Shown: positions 7,542 through 16,020, counted from the stretch's first letter. The stretch: 30,932 nucleotides of DNA from Collinsella sp. AF23-2 (GCF_003459245.1 NZ_QRVG01000006.1:1-30932), one strand, 5' to 3'. Numbers and translations are program-made. The notes: generated from the letters alone by a model not told the origin.

Positions 7542-8609
7542 CTATGCCTCGCGCATGAGCTGCACGAGCTTTTGTTTGGTCACCTTGGCCTGCTCGTTGG
7601 CCATGTTGCGCTCGTTTCTAAAGACCGCATTTGCAACACTTTGCAGATCGGCATCGGAAATCTCGCCAAGACCCAGCTCCTCGAGCGTCGTCGGCAGACC
7701 GACGCGCTGGCAAAACTCGAGCACCTGATCAAGCTCGGGCGCACGCTCCAGGCGCAGCTGCACCACCAGGCCAAATGCCACGGCTTCGCCATGCATGGCC
7801 TTGCACTTGGGCAGGATCGTCAGACCGTTGGCGATGGCATGCGCCAACGCCAAGCCACCGCTCTCAAAACCGACGCCCGAGAGCAGAATATTGCACTCGA
7901 TCAGGCGTTCAACCGCTGGCGACGTACGCCCCTTTTTGAGATCGCGCTTGGCAGCGACACCGCACTCCATAAGTGTGTCGTAGCAGGCACGAGCCGCAGC
8001 CAGAGCCAAGTGCCCCGGCGCGCCACCGTGCTCGTTGGCGCCGTGCGCCGCGGCGCACGAACGCGCCTCGAAGTACGTTGCCAGCGCATCGCCCATACCA
8101 GCGACCGTCATGCGCAGTGGGGCCGCTGCGACCACGTTGGTATCAACCACGACCAGATCTGGATTCTTCTCGAGCATCAGGTAGCGGTCGAACGACCCAT
8201 CCTCGTGATACAGCACCGAAATCGCACTGCACGGACCGTCCATCGAAGCCGCCGTGGGGCATACGCACAACGGCAACTCGGCATAAAACGCTACTGCCTT
8301 GGCGATATCGAGCATCTTGCCGCCGCCAATACCCACCACCATGTCGCAATACTCAGCCTGGGCTTCCTTAGCCATTTTTACAACGGCCTCTTCCGTACAC
8401 GGACCGTCATAAATCTTAAAGAACGGCTCACTCAGATCGTCGTCCAGAAATCCATCGACAATCTGCCTGCACAGCCGATCCTCGGTGCCCTGGTCAAACA
8501 AGACATAGGCAGCGCAACCCAACCATGACAAATACCTGCCCTGACGCGAAAGTTCGCCCGGCCCTTGAACATACCGGCCGGGACCGCCATAAACCATGGG
8601 AAGCGCCAT
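7542..8609 (-). CDS. Glycerol dehydrogenase family protein (GldA paralogue)
   Basis: This 355-residue family III iron/zinc-type dehydrogenase has the NAD-binding GIGGGKMLDIAKA (about 94-106). The metal ligands Asp174 (GMGDALATYFEA), His257 (ALAHAIANG) and His273 (AMHGEAVAFG) are all kept. It is similar throughout to the GldA encoded next upstream, so the pair arose by duplication. The N-terminal third differs most, including TEDRLCRQIVDGF in place of the usual cofactor-binding start, so substrate may differ (glycerol, other diols or hydroxyketones). The start at 8609 has AAGGG upstream. The second conserved site motif AASMDGPCSAISVLY is present. Activity is inferred. Confidence 0.85.
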   Translation of the reverse strand: MALPMVYGGPGRYVQGPGELSRQGRYLSWLGCAAYVLFDQGTEDRLCRQIVDGFLDDDLSEPFFKIYDGPCTEEAVVKMAKEAQAEYCDMVVGIGGGKMLDIAKAVAFYAELPLCVCPTAASMDGPCSAISVLYHEDGSFDRYLMLEKNPDLVVVDTNVVAAAPLRMTVAGMGDALATYFEARSCAAAHGANEHGGAPGHLALAAARACYDTLMECGVAAKRDLKKGRTSPAVERLIECNILLSGVGFESGGLALAHAIANGLTILPKCKAMHGEAVAFGLVVQLRLERAPELDQVLEFCQRVGLPTTLEELGLGEISDADLQSVANAVFRNERNMANEQAKVTKQKLVQLMREA

Positions 8610-8639
8610 ACGAGAATCCGCCCTTCATCAAACAACGAT

Positions 8640-8669
8640 TGGTGCAAAGTAACCTGCCCCTTTGCACCA
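8640..8669. repeat. 10-bp inverted repeat upstream of the GldA paralogue
   Basis: TGGTGCAAAG (8640-8649) and CTTTGCACCA (8660-8669) are perfect arms with a 10-base spacer. It lies between the gldA terminator and the start of the next gene, so it could be an operator or a leader hairpin. Confidence 0.45.
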
Positions 8670-8672
8670 TAG

Positions 8673-8709
8673 CAAAAAGGGGCAAAGCCATCTGCTGGCT
8701 TTGCCCCTT
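8673..8709 (-). terminator. Rho-independent terminator of gldA
   Basis: A perfect 12-bp stem GGGGCAAAGCCA/TGGCTTTGCCCC with a 5-base loop is followed on the minus strand by TTTTT. It starts 13 bases after the gldA stop. Confidence 0.88.
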
Positions 8710-8721
8710 CCTTAGCTTGAT

Positions 8722-9822
8722 TTACTCATCCATAAGGTAGTAGTGGCCCAGCGCGTCGGCACCCAGGATGGCGTTTGCGACCATCTCGGGCGTCACCTCA
8801 AACGGCATGTTGCACATGGTGTCATCGGGCGCGCAGGCGGCCTCGGCAACAATCATGGCCTGCTCGCGCGTAAGCTCGGCAACGCCAAGTTCCTTCATCG
8901 TGACCGGCAGGCCCAGCTCAATGCAGAAGCCCAGGACTTCCTCGAGCTTCTCGGTCGGGGCATCCTCGAGTACCAGCTGAACGATGGTGCCGAAGGCGAC
9001 CTTCTCGCCGTGATACATGCCGTGGCACTCGGGCAGCATCGTCAGACCATTGTGGATGGCATGGGCAGCAGCAAGGCCCGAGCTCTCAAAGCCAATGCCC
9101 GAAAGCAGCGTGTTTGCCTCGATGATGTGCTCGACGGCAGGCGTGAGCGCACCCTTCTCCAGCGCAACCTTGGCCTTGACGCCATCGGCCATAAGCGTCT
9201 CGTAGCAGAGCTTGGCGAGCGCCAGGCCGGCCATTCCGCCCTTGCCGCCGGCGCAGGTGCCGCCGTCGGCATCGTGCGTTGCCTGGGCCTCGAAATAGGT
9301 TGCGAGCGCATCGCCCATACCGGAAACCGTCAGGCGCACCGGGCTCGCCGCGATAACCGTCGTATCCATAAGGACAATGTTGGGGTTTGCCTTAAGGAAG
9401 AGATATTTATCGAACTGGCCGTCGTCGGTGTAGAGCACCGAAAGTGCCGAGCACGGTGCATCGGTCGAGGCGATGGTGGGGCAAATGATAACCGGGGACT
9501 CCAGGTAATAGGCGACGGCCTTCGCGGTGTCGAGGATCTTGCCGCCACCGACGCCGACGATGATGTCACAGCCGTTGTCGCGAGCGAGCGCAACCAGGCG
9601 ATCGACCTCGCCCTTGGAGCACTCGCCGTTAAAGTCCTCAAACAGCAGCTCGGCCTTAGCCTCGGTAAAACCGCCCTCAATCTTGGCGCCGACACGTTTC
9701 TTGCCCGAAGGCGTCACGATGACGAGGGCCTTCCCGCCGAGCGGCTCAACGTAGGAGCCGAGCTTTGCAAGCTCATCGGGACCCTGGATATACTTGCTGG
9801 GGCTATTGAAAATTGCAGCCAT
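8722..9822 (-). CDS. gldA: Glycerol dehydrogenase
   Basis: This 366-residue NAD-dependent enzyme oxidises glycerol to dihydroxyacetone, or reduces it in fermentation. GVGGGKILDTAKAV (about 90-103) is the nucleotide-binding motif. Metal ligands Asp171, His254 and His271 are in the expected spacing. PTIASTDAPCSALSVLY is the family signature. Length matches GldA (about 365-370). It lies between an AdhE-like dehydrogenase gene and a GldA paralogue, all on the minus strand. The 76-bp gap upstream is largely filled by a terminator hairpin, so expression may depend on read-through from the ADH gene. The ribosome site is weak (AGATTGGGATT). No dihydroxyacetone kinase is in the window. Confidence 0.93.
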   Translation of the reverse strand: MAAIFNSPSKYIQGPDELAKLGSYVEPLGGKALVIVTPSGKKRVGAKIEGGFTEAKAELLFEDFNGECSKGEVDRLVALARDNGCDIIVGVGGGKILDTAKAVAYYLESPVIICPTIASTDAPCSALSVLYTDDGQFDKYLFLKANPNIVLMDTTVIAASPVRLTVSGMGDALATYFEAQATHDADGGTCAGGKGGMAGLALAKLCYETLMADGVKAKVALEKGALTPAVEHIIEANTLLSGIGFESSGLAAAHAIHNGLTMLPECHGMYHGEKVAFGTIVQLVLEDAPTEKLEEVLGFCIELGLPVTMKELGVAELTREQAMIVAEAACAPDDTMCNMPFEVTPEMVANAILGADALGHYYLMDE

Positions 9823-9842
9823 GTTAATCCCAATCTCTAAAG

Positions 9843-9875
9843 AAAAAGGGCTCCGTACAGCTGTGTGCGGAGCCC
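9843..9875 (-). terminator. Terminator between the ADH gene and gldA
   Basis: GGGCTCCG/CGGAGCCC arms (9848-9855, 9868-9875) extend inward by further pairs and are followed on the minus strand by TTTTT (A run 9843-9847). It begins about 24 bases after the ADH stop and ends about 20 bases before the gldA start codon. Confidence 0.85.
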
Positions 9876-9898
9876 CTCATCAGAACAAGGCGAACTGA

Positions 9899-11113
9899 TT
9901 AGAACGTGACCGGGGTGTCGGTGTAGACGCACTCGAGCAGCTGCTCCATCTCCTCCTGAGACGGCTGGCGCGGGTTGGAGCCCGTGCAGGCGTCGAGGAT
10001 GGCGTTGGCGGCAACGTCGTGCTTCTTAGCCTCGAACTCATCGTAATCGATGATGGACTCGTCGGCCTTCACGCCCTTGGCACCGTAGTTCTTGATGCCC
10101 TGCGGGATGTCGAGCTTGTCGTTGAGGTCGCGAATCTCCTGGACCAGAGCCTCGACCAGCTCGTCCTCGGTCTCGCCGGCGAGGTGCAGGATCTCCTTGG
10201 CGATGAAGGCGTAGCGGCTCTTGGCGCGAGCGTCCTTGGCGTTGAACTGGATGACCTTGCCCAGGTACATGGCGTTGGCGCAACCGTGGATGATGTGGTC
10301 GCCCTCAAAGGCGGCACCGGTCTTGTGAGCCATGGAGTGGACAATGCCCAGCAGACCCGAGGAGAAGGCGATGCCGGCGATGCACTGGGCGTCGTGCATG
10401 TGCTGGCGGGCCTCATGATCGCCAGCATAGGACTTGGGCAGCCACTCGACGATCTCGCGGATAGCATGCAGGGCGTTGGCGTCGGTGTACATGGAGCCAG
10501 CGGTGGAGACGTAGGCCTCGATGGCGTGAGTCAGAGCGTCCATACCGGTGTGAGCGCACAGCTTGGCGGGCATGGTGTAGGTGAGCTCGGGGTCGACGAT
10601 GGCGACATCAGGGGTGATGTTGAAGTCGGCCAGCGGGTACTTGATGCCCTTGGCGTAGTCGGTGATGACGGAGAACGCGGTGACCTCGGTAGCGGTGCCG
10701 GAGGTAGAGGAGATGGCGCAGAAGTGAGCCTTCTGACGGAGCTCCGGGAAGGAGAACGGGACGACTGCCTCCTCGAAGGTCTCCTCGGGATACTCGTAGA
10801 ACAGCCACATAGCCTTAGCGGCATCGATGGGCGAGCCACCGCCAATGGCGATAATCCAGTCGGGCTGGAACTCGGTCATGGCCTCGGCGCCCTTCATGAC
10901 CGTCTCGACGGACGGATCGGACTCGACGCCCTCGAACAGCTTGACCTCGAAACCGGCCTCCTTGAGGTCGGCCTCGACGTCCTGCAAAAAACCGCCGCGG
11001 CGCATGGAGCCGCCGCCGGTCACGATGATGGCCTTGCTGCCCTTGAGGTTCTTCACCTCGTGGCGAGCGCCCTCACCAAAGTACAGATCGCGAGGATTGG
11101 TAAAACGTCCCAT
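9899..11113 (-). CDS. Iron-containing alcohol dehydrogenase (AdhE ADH-domain-like)
   Basis: This 404-residue protein has GGGSPIDAAKAMW (91-103) for NAD(P) binding and the metal region MDALTHAIEAYVS (Asp192, His196) followed by HSMAHKTGAAFEGDHIIHGCANA (His263 and His276 are the likely ligands). The resemblance is closest to the C-terminal alcohol dehydrogenase domain of AdhE and clostridial butanol/ethanol dehydrogenases, but here it stands alone without an aldehyde dehydrogenase domain. The start is ATG 11113, with AGGAGG seven bases upstream; the longer frame to 11164 lacks a site. It heads a row of three related dehydrogenases. A 9-bp inverted repeat lies in its leader. Likely role is reduction of aldehydes to alcohols for redox balance. 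Confidence 0.92.
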   Translation of the reverse strand: MGRFTNPRDLYFGEGARHEVKNLKGSKAIIVTGGGSMRRGGFLQDVEADLKEAGFEVKLFEGVESDPSVETVMKGAEAMTEFQPDWIIAIGGGSPIDAAKAMWLFYEYPEETFEEAVVPFSFPELRQKAHFCAISSTSGTATEVTAFSVITDYAKGIKYPLADFNITPDVAIVDPELTYTMPAKLCAHTGMDALTHAIEAYVSTAGSMYTDANALHAIREIVEWLPKSYAGDHEARQHMHDAQCIAGIAFSSGLLGIVHSMAHKTGAAFEGDHIIHGCANAMYLGKVIQFNAKDARAKSRYAFIAKEILHLAGETEDELVEALVQEIRDLNDKLDIPQGIKNYGAKGVKADESIIDYDEFEAKKHDVAANAILDACTGSNPRQPSQEEMEQLLECVYTDTPVTF

Positions 11114-11153
11114 ACTGTGCCTCCTAAACAAGCCCCTCTTAGACTTGCGTATA

Positions 11154-11180
11154 TAACGGAGCACCCGATTGGCTCCGTTA
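11154..11180. repeat. 9-bp inverted repeat in the ADH gene leader
   Basis: TAACGGAGC (11154-11162) and GCTCCGTTA (11172-11180) are perfect arms with a 9-base spacer, about 40 bp upstream of the ADH start codon. A TATATA-like sequence overlaps one edge, so it could be an operator on the promoter or a leader hairpin. Confidence 0.45.
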
Positions 11181-11613
11181 GGACCGTTTTGCGCGTTGCC
11201 GGCGATGACAATGCGCGATGTCTTAACGCCTCAACGCTCAGACAAACACTATTTTACCGTTCTGGTTGGTCAGTTATTCATCTAAAGCCGCCAATGATGA
11301 AACGTTTTTTCTATCCCTGAAGACCCTTGTGCGGCATCCATACTCCCAAGCTGGGCAAACGTTTTATCAAGGCTGACTACATATCCCGGGCAGGACTGTG
11401 CCCCTCCAAAATATGCACCGTTCGCCGCCAAAAATCGACCGTTTGCGGCACCGTGATACCACTCGGTCGTCCAAGGTGCCGACATTTGTGTGACATCCGT
11501 CTTCGTGGTGCAAAGGTGCAAGTCCAAGTGCGGCACCCCCGGTGTGCCACATGCGGGTAAACTAGAACCTTATATAGAGATATTTGAACCCTAACCGCAG
11601 CAAAGGAGGCCCC
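11181..11613. other. Divergent intergenic region with a doubtful 84-codon frame
   Basis: This gap separates the minus-strand ADH gene from the plus-strand operon at 11614. A minus-strand frame at 11282-11536 could encode 84 residues (FLAANGAYFGGAQSCPGY in the middle), but it has no clear ribosome site and no recognised domain. Near 11558-11576 TAAACT, TAGAAC and TATATA are possible -10 boxes for the plus-strand operon. The rest holds nothing I can name, and may be a degraded or repeated element. Confidence 0.35.
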
Positions 11614-12690
11614 ATGGCATTCGATCCCATTCAAGAAGATTGCCATCGCCTCGTTCTTGAGGCCTTGCGCCGCGACAATATCCCGCTCACCGACGGCCCC
11701 GCCGTCGAGCGTCTGATGGAGCAATTCACCCGCAACCCCGCGCCGCTCATCGTGCACGACCGCGACCGCGCCGGGCATCTGATTGCCAAGGTGGTCGAGG
11801 CCGTCGACTACCGCATTCCCTTTATCCCTGACGATGCCCAGGCAGAGCAGGAAGAGGCAGCTGCCGAGAACATGCTTCGCGAGGCGGCCGCACTCGATCC
11901 GGCCAACTGGGATGCCCAGCGCATGCTGACGGCACTCACCGCCGACTCCAACGAGTACTACGTGCAGTATCTGGTGTCCAAGTGCGACGAGGTGGAGCAC
12001 GATCTGGCACTCAAGATCGCCTCGGCGCAAGACCCCTACGAGCGTGAGGCTGCAGGCGACCTGACCCGCCGTCCCTACCTGCGCTGGCTTGCCGCCTTAG
12101 CATCGCGCGCGCTCATTAGCGGCCGTTACCGCATGTCACTGGAGGCAGCGAATCGCAGCTTGGACTTTGCGCCCAACGACCCCGCAGGTGTCCGCCACAC
12201 CGCGATGCTCGCCATGGCAAAGCTCGAATACCCCGTCGAGGAGCTCAAGCGCTTTCGCTCCGCCCACTCCGTCCCCTATCTCGCCAACACGCCGCTGCGC
12301 CGTCGTCCCAAGGACGCGGAGCGCGACTTAGACCCGTGGACGCTCATCGCGCTGATGAGCGCTGCCTGGCGCGAGCTAGACTACGAGGGTGCCGAGCACT
12401 ACCTGCGCATTCTTGCACGCTCGTGCCCCCACGCCGCCGAGGCGCTCTACTTCCAAACCGAGTTTCCCGATGGCGTCTATGCCCGCGTCAACGTGGGCGT
12501 GGGCTCCACCGATGAGCTCGTCCTTGCACTGTCCGAGGCGACGCCGGTGCTGCAGGAGGGCCTGGGCGCTCCCGACAACGCCAGCTTTGCCGCCTGGGTC
12601 GCCACCAGCGACATCGTGCGTTCCCAGATCGACGAGCGCATCCTGCGCGCAGCCGAGCAGGGGCTTCCATTTAAGGGAGGGAACCTCTAA
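11614..12690 (+). CDS. TPR-like helical repeat protein
   Basis: This 358-residue protein has no signal peptide or membrane segment. Helical pairs such as RYRMSLEAANRSLDFAPNDPAGVRHTAM and LDYEGAEHYLRILARSCPHAAEALYFQ have the A-x3-A spacing, and the Asp-Pro ends, of tetratricopeptide-like repeats. Part of it resembles ST7-like proteins, which is only a loose impression. The start is the ATG at 11614 with AAAGGAGG upstream. The stop TAA overlaps the next ATG (TAATG), so the two proteins are translationally coupled and probably act together. They precede the MurT-GatD fusion, suggesting, but not proving, a cell-envelope link. Function is unknown. Confidence 0.75.
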   Translation: MAFDPIQEDCHRLVLEALRRDNIPLTDGPAVERLMEQFTRNPAPLIVHDRDRAGHLIAKVVEAVDYRIPFIPDDAQAEQEEAAAENMLREAAALDPANWDAQRMLTALTADSNEYYVQYLVSKCDEVEHDLALKIASAQDPYEREAAGDLTRRPYLRWLAALASRALISGRYRMSLEAANRSLDFAPNDPAGVRHTAMLAMAKLEYPVEELKRFRSAHSVPYLANTPLRRRPKDAERDLDPWTLIALMSAAWRELDYEGAEHYLRILARSCPHAAEALYFQTEFPDGVYARVNVGVGSTDELVLALSEATPVLQEGLGAPDNASFAAWVATSDIVRSQIDERILRAAEQGLPFKGGNL

Positions 12691-13733
12691 TGGATCCAAG
12701 CGTCTACATCCCCGCCTACTTGGAGCGCACCTATCTGGCGTCGCACCCCGAGCTCACCGATGCAGCACGCGAGCTTGTCCATAACGACATTAGCGCGAAT
12801 CCCCAAAAGTATGCGCAGTCCGAGCATGCCCAGGCACTGCTGTCCTATGCCGGTGTTCACTGCCACCTGCTCGACGAGCTCCATCGCATCGAGGACATGG
12901 GCAGCGACGAGGAGTTTGAGCAGACGCGCAACCGCCTGTTCGACGATATGCGCGATGAGCTGCTCAAGATCGTCCGTATCGATGCGCTTGCCGTCGATGC
13001 CCAGTTGCTCGCCATCATCTTGGCCGACACGCCCGTTGACGCCTGCCTGGGCGACCTGATGAAGCTCGAGGCGACCACGGCCGATTACCTCCAACAAAGC
13101 GTGCCCGGGTTCGATATGGAGGCCCCACACTACTGGGCCAACAAGGTTTTGACGGACGGTGTGACGGCGTCAGATCTCACCGTGAGCGAGCCGGCACTTA
13201 TCGGGTGGCTCCACACGCTCGAGGCCATCTCGCAGCTGTGCATGGCGAGCGCCCGCTACCGCGCTGCCGCCAACTACGCCCGCCGCGTCCTTAAGGCAGA
13301 AGGCTATCCCACCCGAGCTGCCGGCACCGTGTTGCTCGCCCTCGCTCGCCTGGAAGACCAGGACGGCTTTTTTGCCCTGGCTCACCAGCTCGAGGAACAG
13401 GTGGGGGCCGATGCACTCGAGAACTCCCCCTGGTACCTGCTCGCCCGCACGATCCTCTTGTTCAAAACGAACAAGATGCGTCCGGCGGCGCGTGCGCTGC
13501 GTGAGTTCGCTAACCGCTGCGAGGGCGGCGCGTTCTTCTTGCTGAATCCCATGTACCAGACACCGTACCTTCCCTGCCGACCCGAGCCACGCGATCCCTG
13601 GGATCTTTCGCACCAGGCCGTTTGGGAAGCGGACGGCATTATCTCGGACACCCCCGACTTTGCCCCCTGGGCCAATGCCTGCGAAGACGTGTCGCAGCTT
13701 GCCCAGGAATTTGCGCGCCGCTACGGATTTTAG
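12690..13733 (+). CDS. Second TPR-like helical repeat protein
   Basis: This 347-residue soluble protein starts MDPSVYIPAYLERTYLAS at the ATG overlapping the previous stop. Acidic helical stretches (HRIEDMGSDEEFEQTRNRLF) and repeat-like pairs (ARYRAAANYARRVLKAEGYPTRAAGTVLLALARLED and PWYLLARTILLFKTNKMRPAARALREFA) resemble those of its neighbour, including the ARYRxxxxYA pattern. The two may be distant paralogues. The end contains a proline-rich turn (YLPCRPEPRDPWDL). It is followed after 45 bp by the MurT-GatD fusion with no terminator seen, so the three likely form one operon. The function is unknown; a scaffolding role is conceivable. Confidence 0.72.
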   Translation: MDPSVYIPAYLERTYLASHPELTDAARELVHNDISANPQKYAQSEHAQALLSYAGVHCHLLDELHRIEDMGSDEEFEQTRNRLFDDMRDELLKIVRIDALAVDAQLLAIILADTPVDACLGDLMKLEATTADYLQQSVPGFDMEAPHYWANKVLTDGVTASDLTVSEPALIGWLHTLEAISQLCMASARYRAAANYARRVLKAEGYPTRAAGTVLLALARLEDQDGFFALAHQLEEQVGADALENSPWYLLARTILLFKTNKMRPAARALREFANRCEGGAFFLLNPMYQTPYLPCRPEPRDPWDLSHQAVWEADGIISDTPDFAPWANACEDVSQLAQEFARRYGF

Positions 13734-13778
13734 TGACGCACTCGACCCGACCATGTCGTTTACGTTAGGAACGGTTTC

Positions 13779-15956
13779 ATGAACCTCCGCTCATCTCTTG
13801 CCTGCACCTCGAGCGATATCGCTCGCTGGGGACTGCGCTCCGTCCTTAAGCGCCAGGGCGGCGTACTCCCCGGCCGCATCGCCATGAAGATCGACCCCGA
13901 GTTGCTGAGCGACCTCGCGGGCCTTGTCGACCGCAGCGTAGTGATCACCGGCACCAACGGCAAGACCACCACTTCGAACCTGATCGCCGACGCCGTTGCT
14001 GCCAGCGGTGCTACCGTGGTATGCAACCGCGCCGGCAACAACATGGAGCCGGGCGTGGTGGGCGCGCTGCTCGAGGCCCGCGGCGGCCTTAAGCACACTG
14101 CCAGCGGCAAGCGCGTGGGCGTTTTTGAGTGCGATGAGCTTTACACCGTACGCGTTCTGCCCAAGCTCAAGCCGACGTACTTTGTGCTGCTCAACCTGTT
14201 CCGCGACCAGCTAGACCGCTACGGCGAGATCGACCATACCCAAGACGTCATCGCCCATGCGTTGGAGCTCTCTCCGGCAACAACGCTCATCTACAACGCC
14301 GACGACCCGCTGTGTGCCGCGATCGCCGCGCGCGTTCCCAATGCAAGCATCGCCTTTGGCATCGACGGCGCCACCAACACCGAGTCCGACCGCATTAGCG
14401 ACTCACGTTTTTGCTCACAGTGCAACGCACCGTTGGAGTACGACTATGTGCAGTACGGGCAACTTGGCGCCTATCATTGCCCCTCGTGCGGCTGGGCCCG
14501 CCCTGGGCTTGTCCGTCGCGTGACGGGCGTGGAGCTCGGCTGCGACGGCTACGGCTTTGACCTGGTCTTTGGATCTGCGCCCGACGCGGCTGCCGTACAC
14601 ATCGCCACGCGCTACAACGGCCTGTACATGGTCTATAACGTTGCCGCCGCCTTCTTTACCGCGCACGAATTGGGCGTGGACGCGGCGCTTCTGCAGCCTA
14701 CGCTCGATGCCTATGTGCCCGCCGGTGGTCGTATGGGGCGCTGGGATATCGCCGGCCGCACCGTCGAGGCCAACCTGGCCAAGAATCCCGTAGGCTTCGA
14801 TCGACAAATCCAGTCCATCAAGACGGCCGGCGGCAGACTCTGCGCTTTCTTCCTCAACGACAACGATGCCGACGGCCACGATGTATCGTGGATCTACGAC
14901 GTCGACTTTGAGCGCATCGCCGACACAACGGGGCTTGTCGCCTTTGCCGGCGGCACACGCGCGCACGATATGCAGGTGCGCCTCAAGTACGCCGGCATCG
15001 ATGCCACGATCATCTCGAGCGTCGAGCAGGCGATTGGTGCCGTGGCAGACGAGGCTGCCGGCGACACTTTCTACGCCGTCGCCAACTACACGGCCTTTCC
15101 ACCGCTGGTCAAGGAGCTCGACGGACTTAAAGACACCGATGCGGCTACGGTTGCCGCCCACGCTGCAAAGTGCACCAATGGCAGTGCCGTCCTCGTTGGC
15201 GTCGCGCCAGTCGAGCTCTCGCATCCGCTGCGCATCGTCTACCTGTATCCCGATGCCCTCAACCTCTATGGCGACGGCGGCAACGTCATCGCCCTCGAGC
15301 GCCGCTGCGCCTGGCGCGGCATCCCCGTTCGCGTGGATGAGGTCCGCATGGGCGAGGTGCTCGATCTGCATGATGCCGATATCGTCATGATGGGCGGCGG
15401 ATCCGATCGCGACCAGCTAGCCGTGGCACACGAGCTGCTCGCCCAAAAAGACAAGGTCGAAGCCTATGTTGAGGACGGCGGTTCGCTGCTCGCCATCTGC
15501 GGCAGCTATCAGCTGCTCGGCCGTTCGTACTATATGGGCGAAAATCGCATCGAGGGCCTGGGCGTCATTGCCGCCGAGACTGTGCGCGGCTCCGACCGCC
15601 TGATCGGCAACGTCGCCGTCAAGACCGACCTGGCGCCCGAGCCCTTTGTTGGCTTCGAGAACCACGGCGGCCGCACGCTTTTGGACGCCGATGCCACGCC
15701 GCTTGGAACGTCCGTCGTCACGGGCACCGGCAACAACGGCGACGATGGCTTTGAGGGTCTCATCTACAAGGGTGTCATCGGCACGTACCTACACGGACCG
15801 GCACTGCCCAAGAACCCCGAGCTCGCCGACTGGCTCATCGCCCACGCCCTCGAGCGCCGTGGCGACGCACAGGCCGCCGCCCTGCTGCCGCTCAAACCCC
15901 TCGACGACACCTACGAGCACGCCGCCCACGACGCCGCGATGAAGCTCCTCCCCTAG
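13779..15956 (+). CDS. MurT-GatD fusion, lipid II isoglutaminyl synthase
   Basis: This 725-residue polypeptide contains both subunits of the enzyme that amidates D-glutamate of lipid II using glutamine and ATP. The MurT part (1 to about 470) has the Mur-ligase ATP loop GTNGKTTT (58-65), the MurT zinc ribbon (Cys212, Cys215, Cys234, Cys237) and the DUF1727-type domain with NDNDADGHDVSWIYDVDFE. The GatD part (about 484-705) has LNLYGDGGN, MGGGSDR, the nucleophile Cys574 (AICGSYQLLG), GFENHGG and His672 in GTYLHGPALPKN. In staphylococci and streptococci MurT and GatD are separate proteins encoded by adjacent genes. The linker is short (about VGVAPVELSHP). The reading frame is continuous with no stop. 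It likely ends an operon with the two TPR-like genes. Confidence 0.92.
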   Translation: MNLRSSLACTSSDIARWGLRSVLKRQGGVLPGRIAMKIDPELLSDLAGLVDRSVVITGTNGKTTTSNLIADAVAASGATVVCNRAGNNMEPGVVGALLEARGGLKHTASGKRVGVFECDELYTVRVLPKLKPTYFVLLNLFRDQLDRYGEIDHTQDVIAHALELSPATTLIYNADDPLCAAIAARVPNASIAFGIDGATNTESDRISDSRFCSQCNAPLEYDYVQYGQLGAYHCPSCGWARPGLVRRVTGVELGCDGYGFDLVFGSAPDAAAVHIATRYNGLYMVYNVAAAFFTAHELGVDAALLQPTLDAYVPAGGRMGRWDIAGRTVEANLAKNPVGFDRQIQSIKTAGGRLCAFFLNDNDADGHDVSWIYDVDFERIADTTGLVAFAGGTRAHDMQVRLKYAGIDATIISSVEQAIGAVADEAAGDTFYAVANYTAFPPLVKELDGLKDTDAATVAAHAAKCTNGSAVLVGVAPVELSHPLRIVYLYPDALNLYGDGGNVIALERRCAWRGIPVRVDEVRMGEVLDLHDADIVMMGGGSDRDQLAVAHELLAQKDKVEAYVEDGGSLLAICGSYQLLGRSYYMGENRIEGLGVIAAETVRGSDRLIGNVAVKTDLAPEPFVGFENHGGRTLLDADATPLGTSVVTGTGNNGDDGFEGLIYKGVIGTYLHGPALPKNPELADWLIAHALERRGDAQAAALLPLKPLDDTYEHAAHDAAMKLLP

Positions 15957-15962
15957 CACTCC

Positions 15963-16000
15963 ACCACCACAAAGGGGACAGGCACCTTTGTGGTGGTTTT
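15963..16000 (+). terminator. Strong hairpin after murT-gatD, terminator or REP-like
   Basis: CCACCACAAAGG (15964-15975) pairs perfectly with CCTTTGTGGTGG (15985-15996), loop GGGACAGGCA-like, followed by TTTT. It starts about 8 bases after the stop. The loop GGGGACAGGCACC resembles a palindromic intergenic element I associate with several genomes, so it may double as a dispersed repeat. Confidence 0.65.
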
Positions 16001-16020
16001 GACCCGTCCCAGCGGTTTGT

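Noticed and set aside
8640..8709. Terminator/antiterminator switch between gldA and its paralogue
   Set aside because: The strand that could compete (AAAGGGGCA) is made after the terminator, so it cannot prevent termination.
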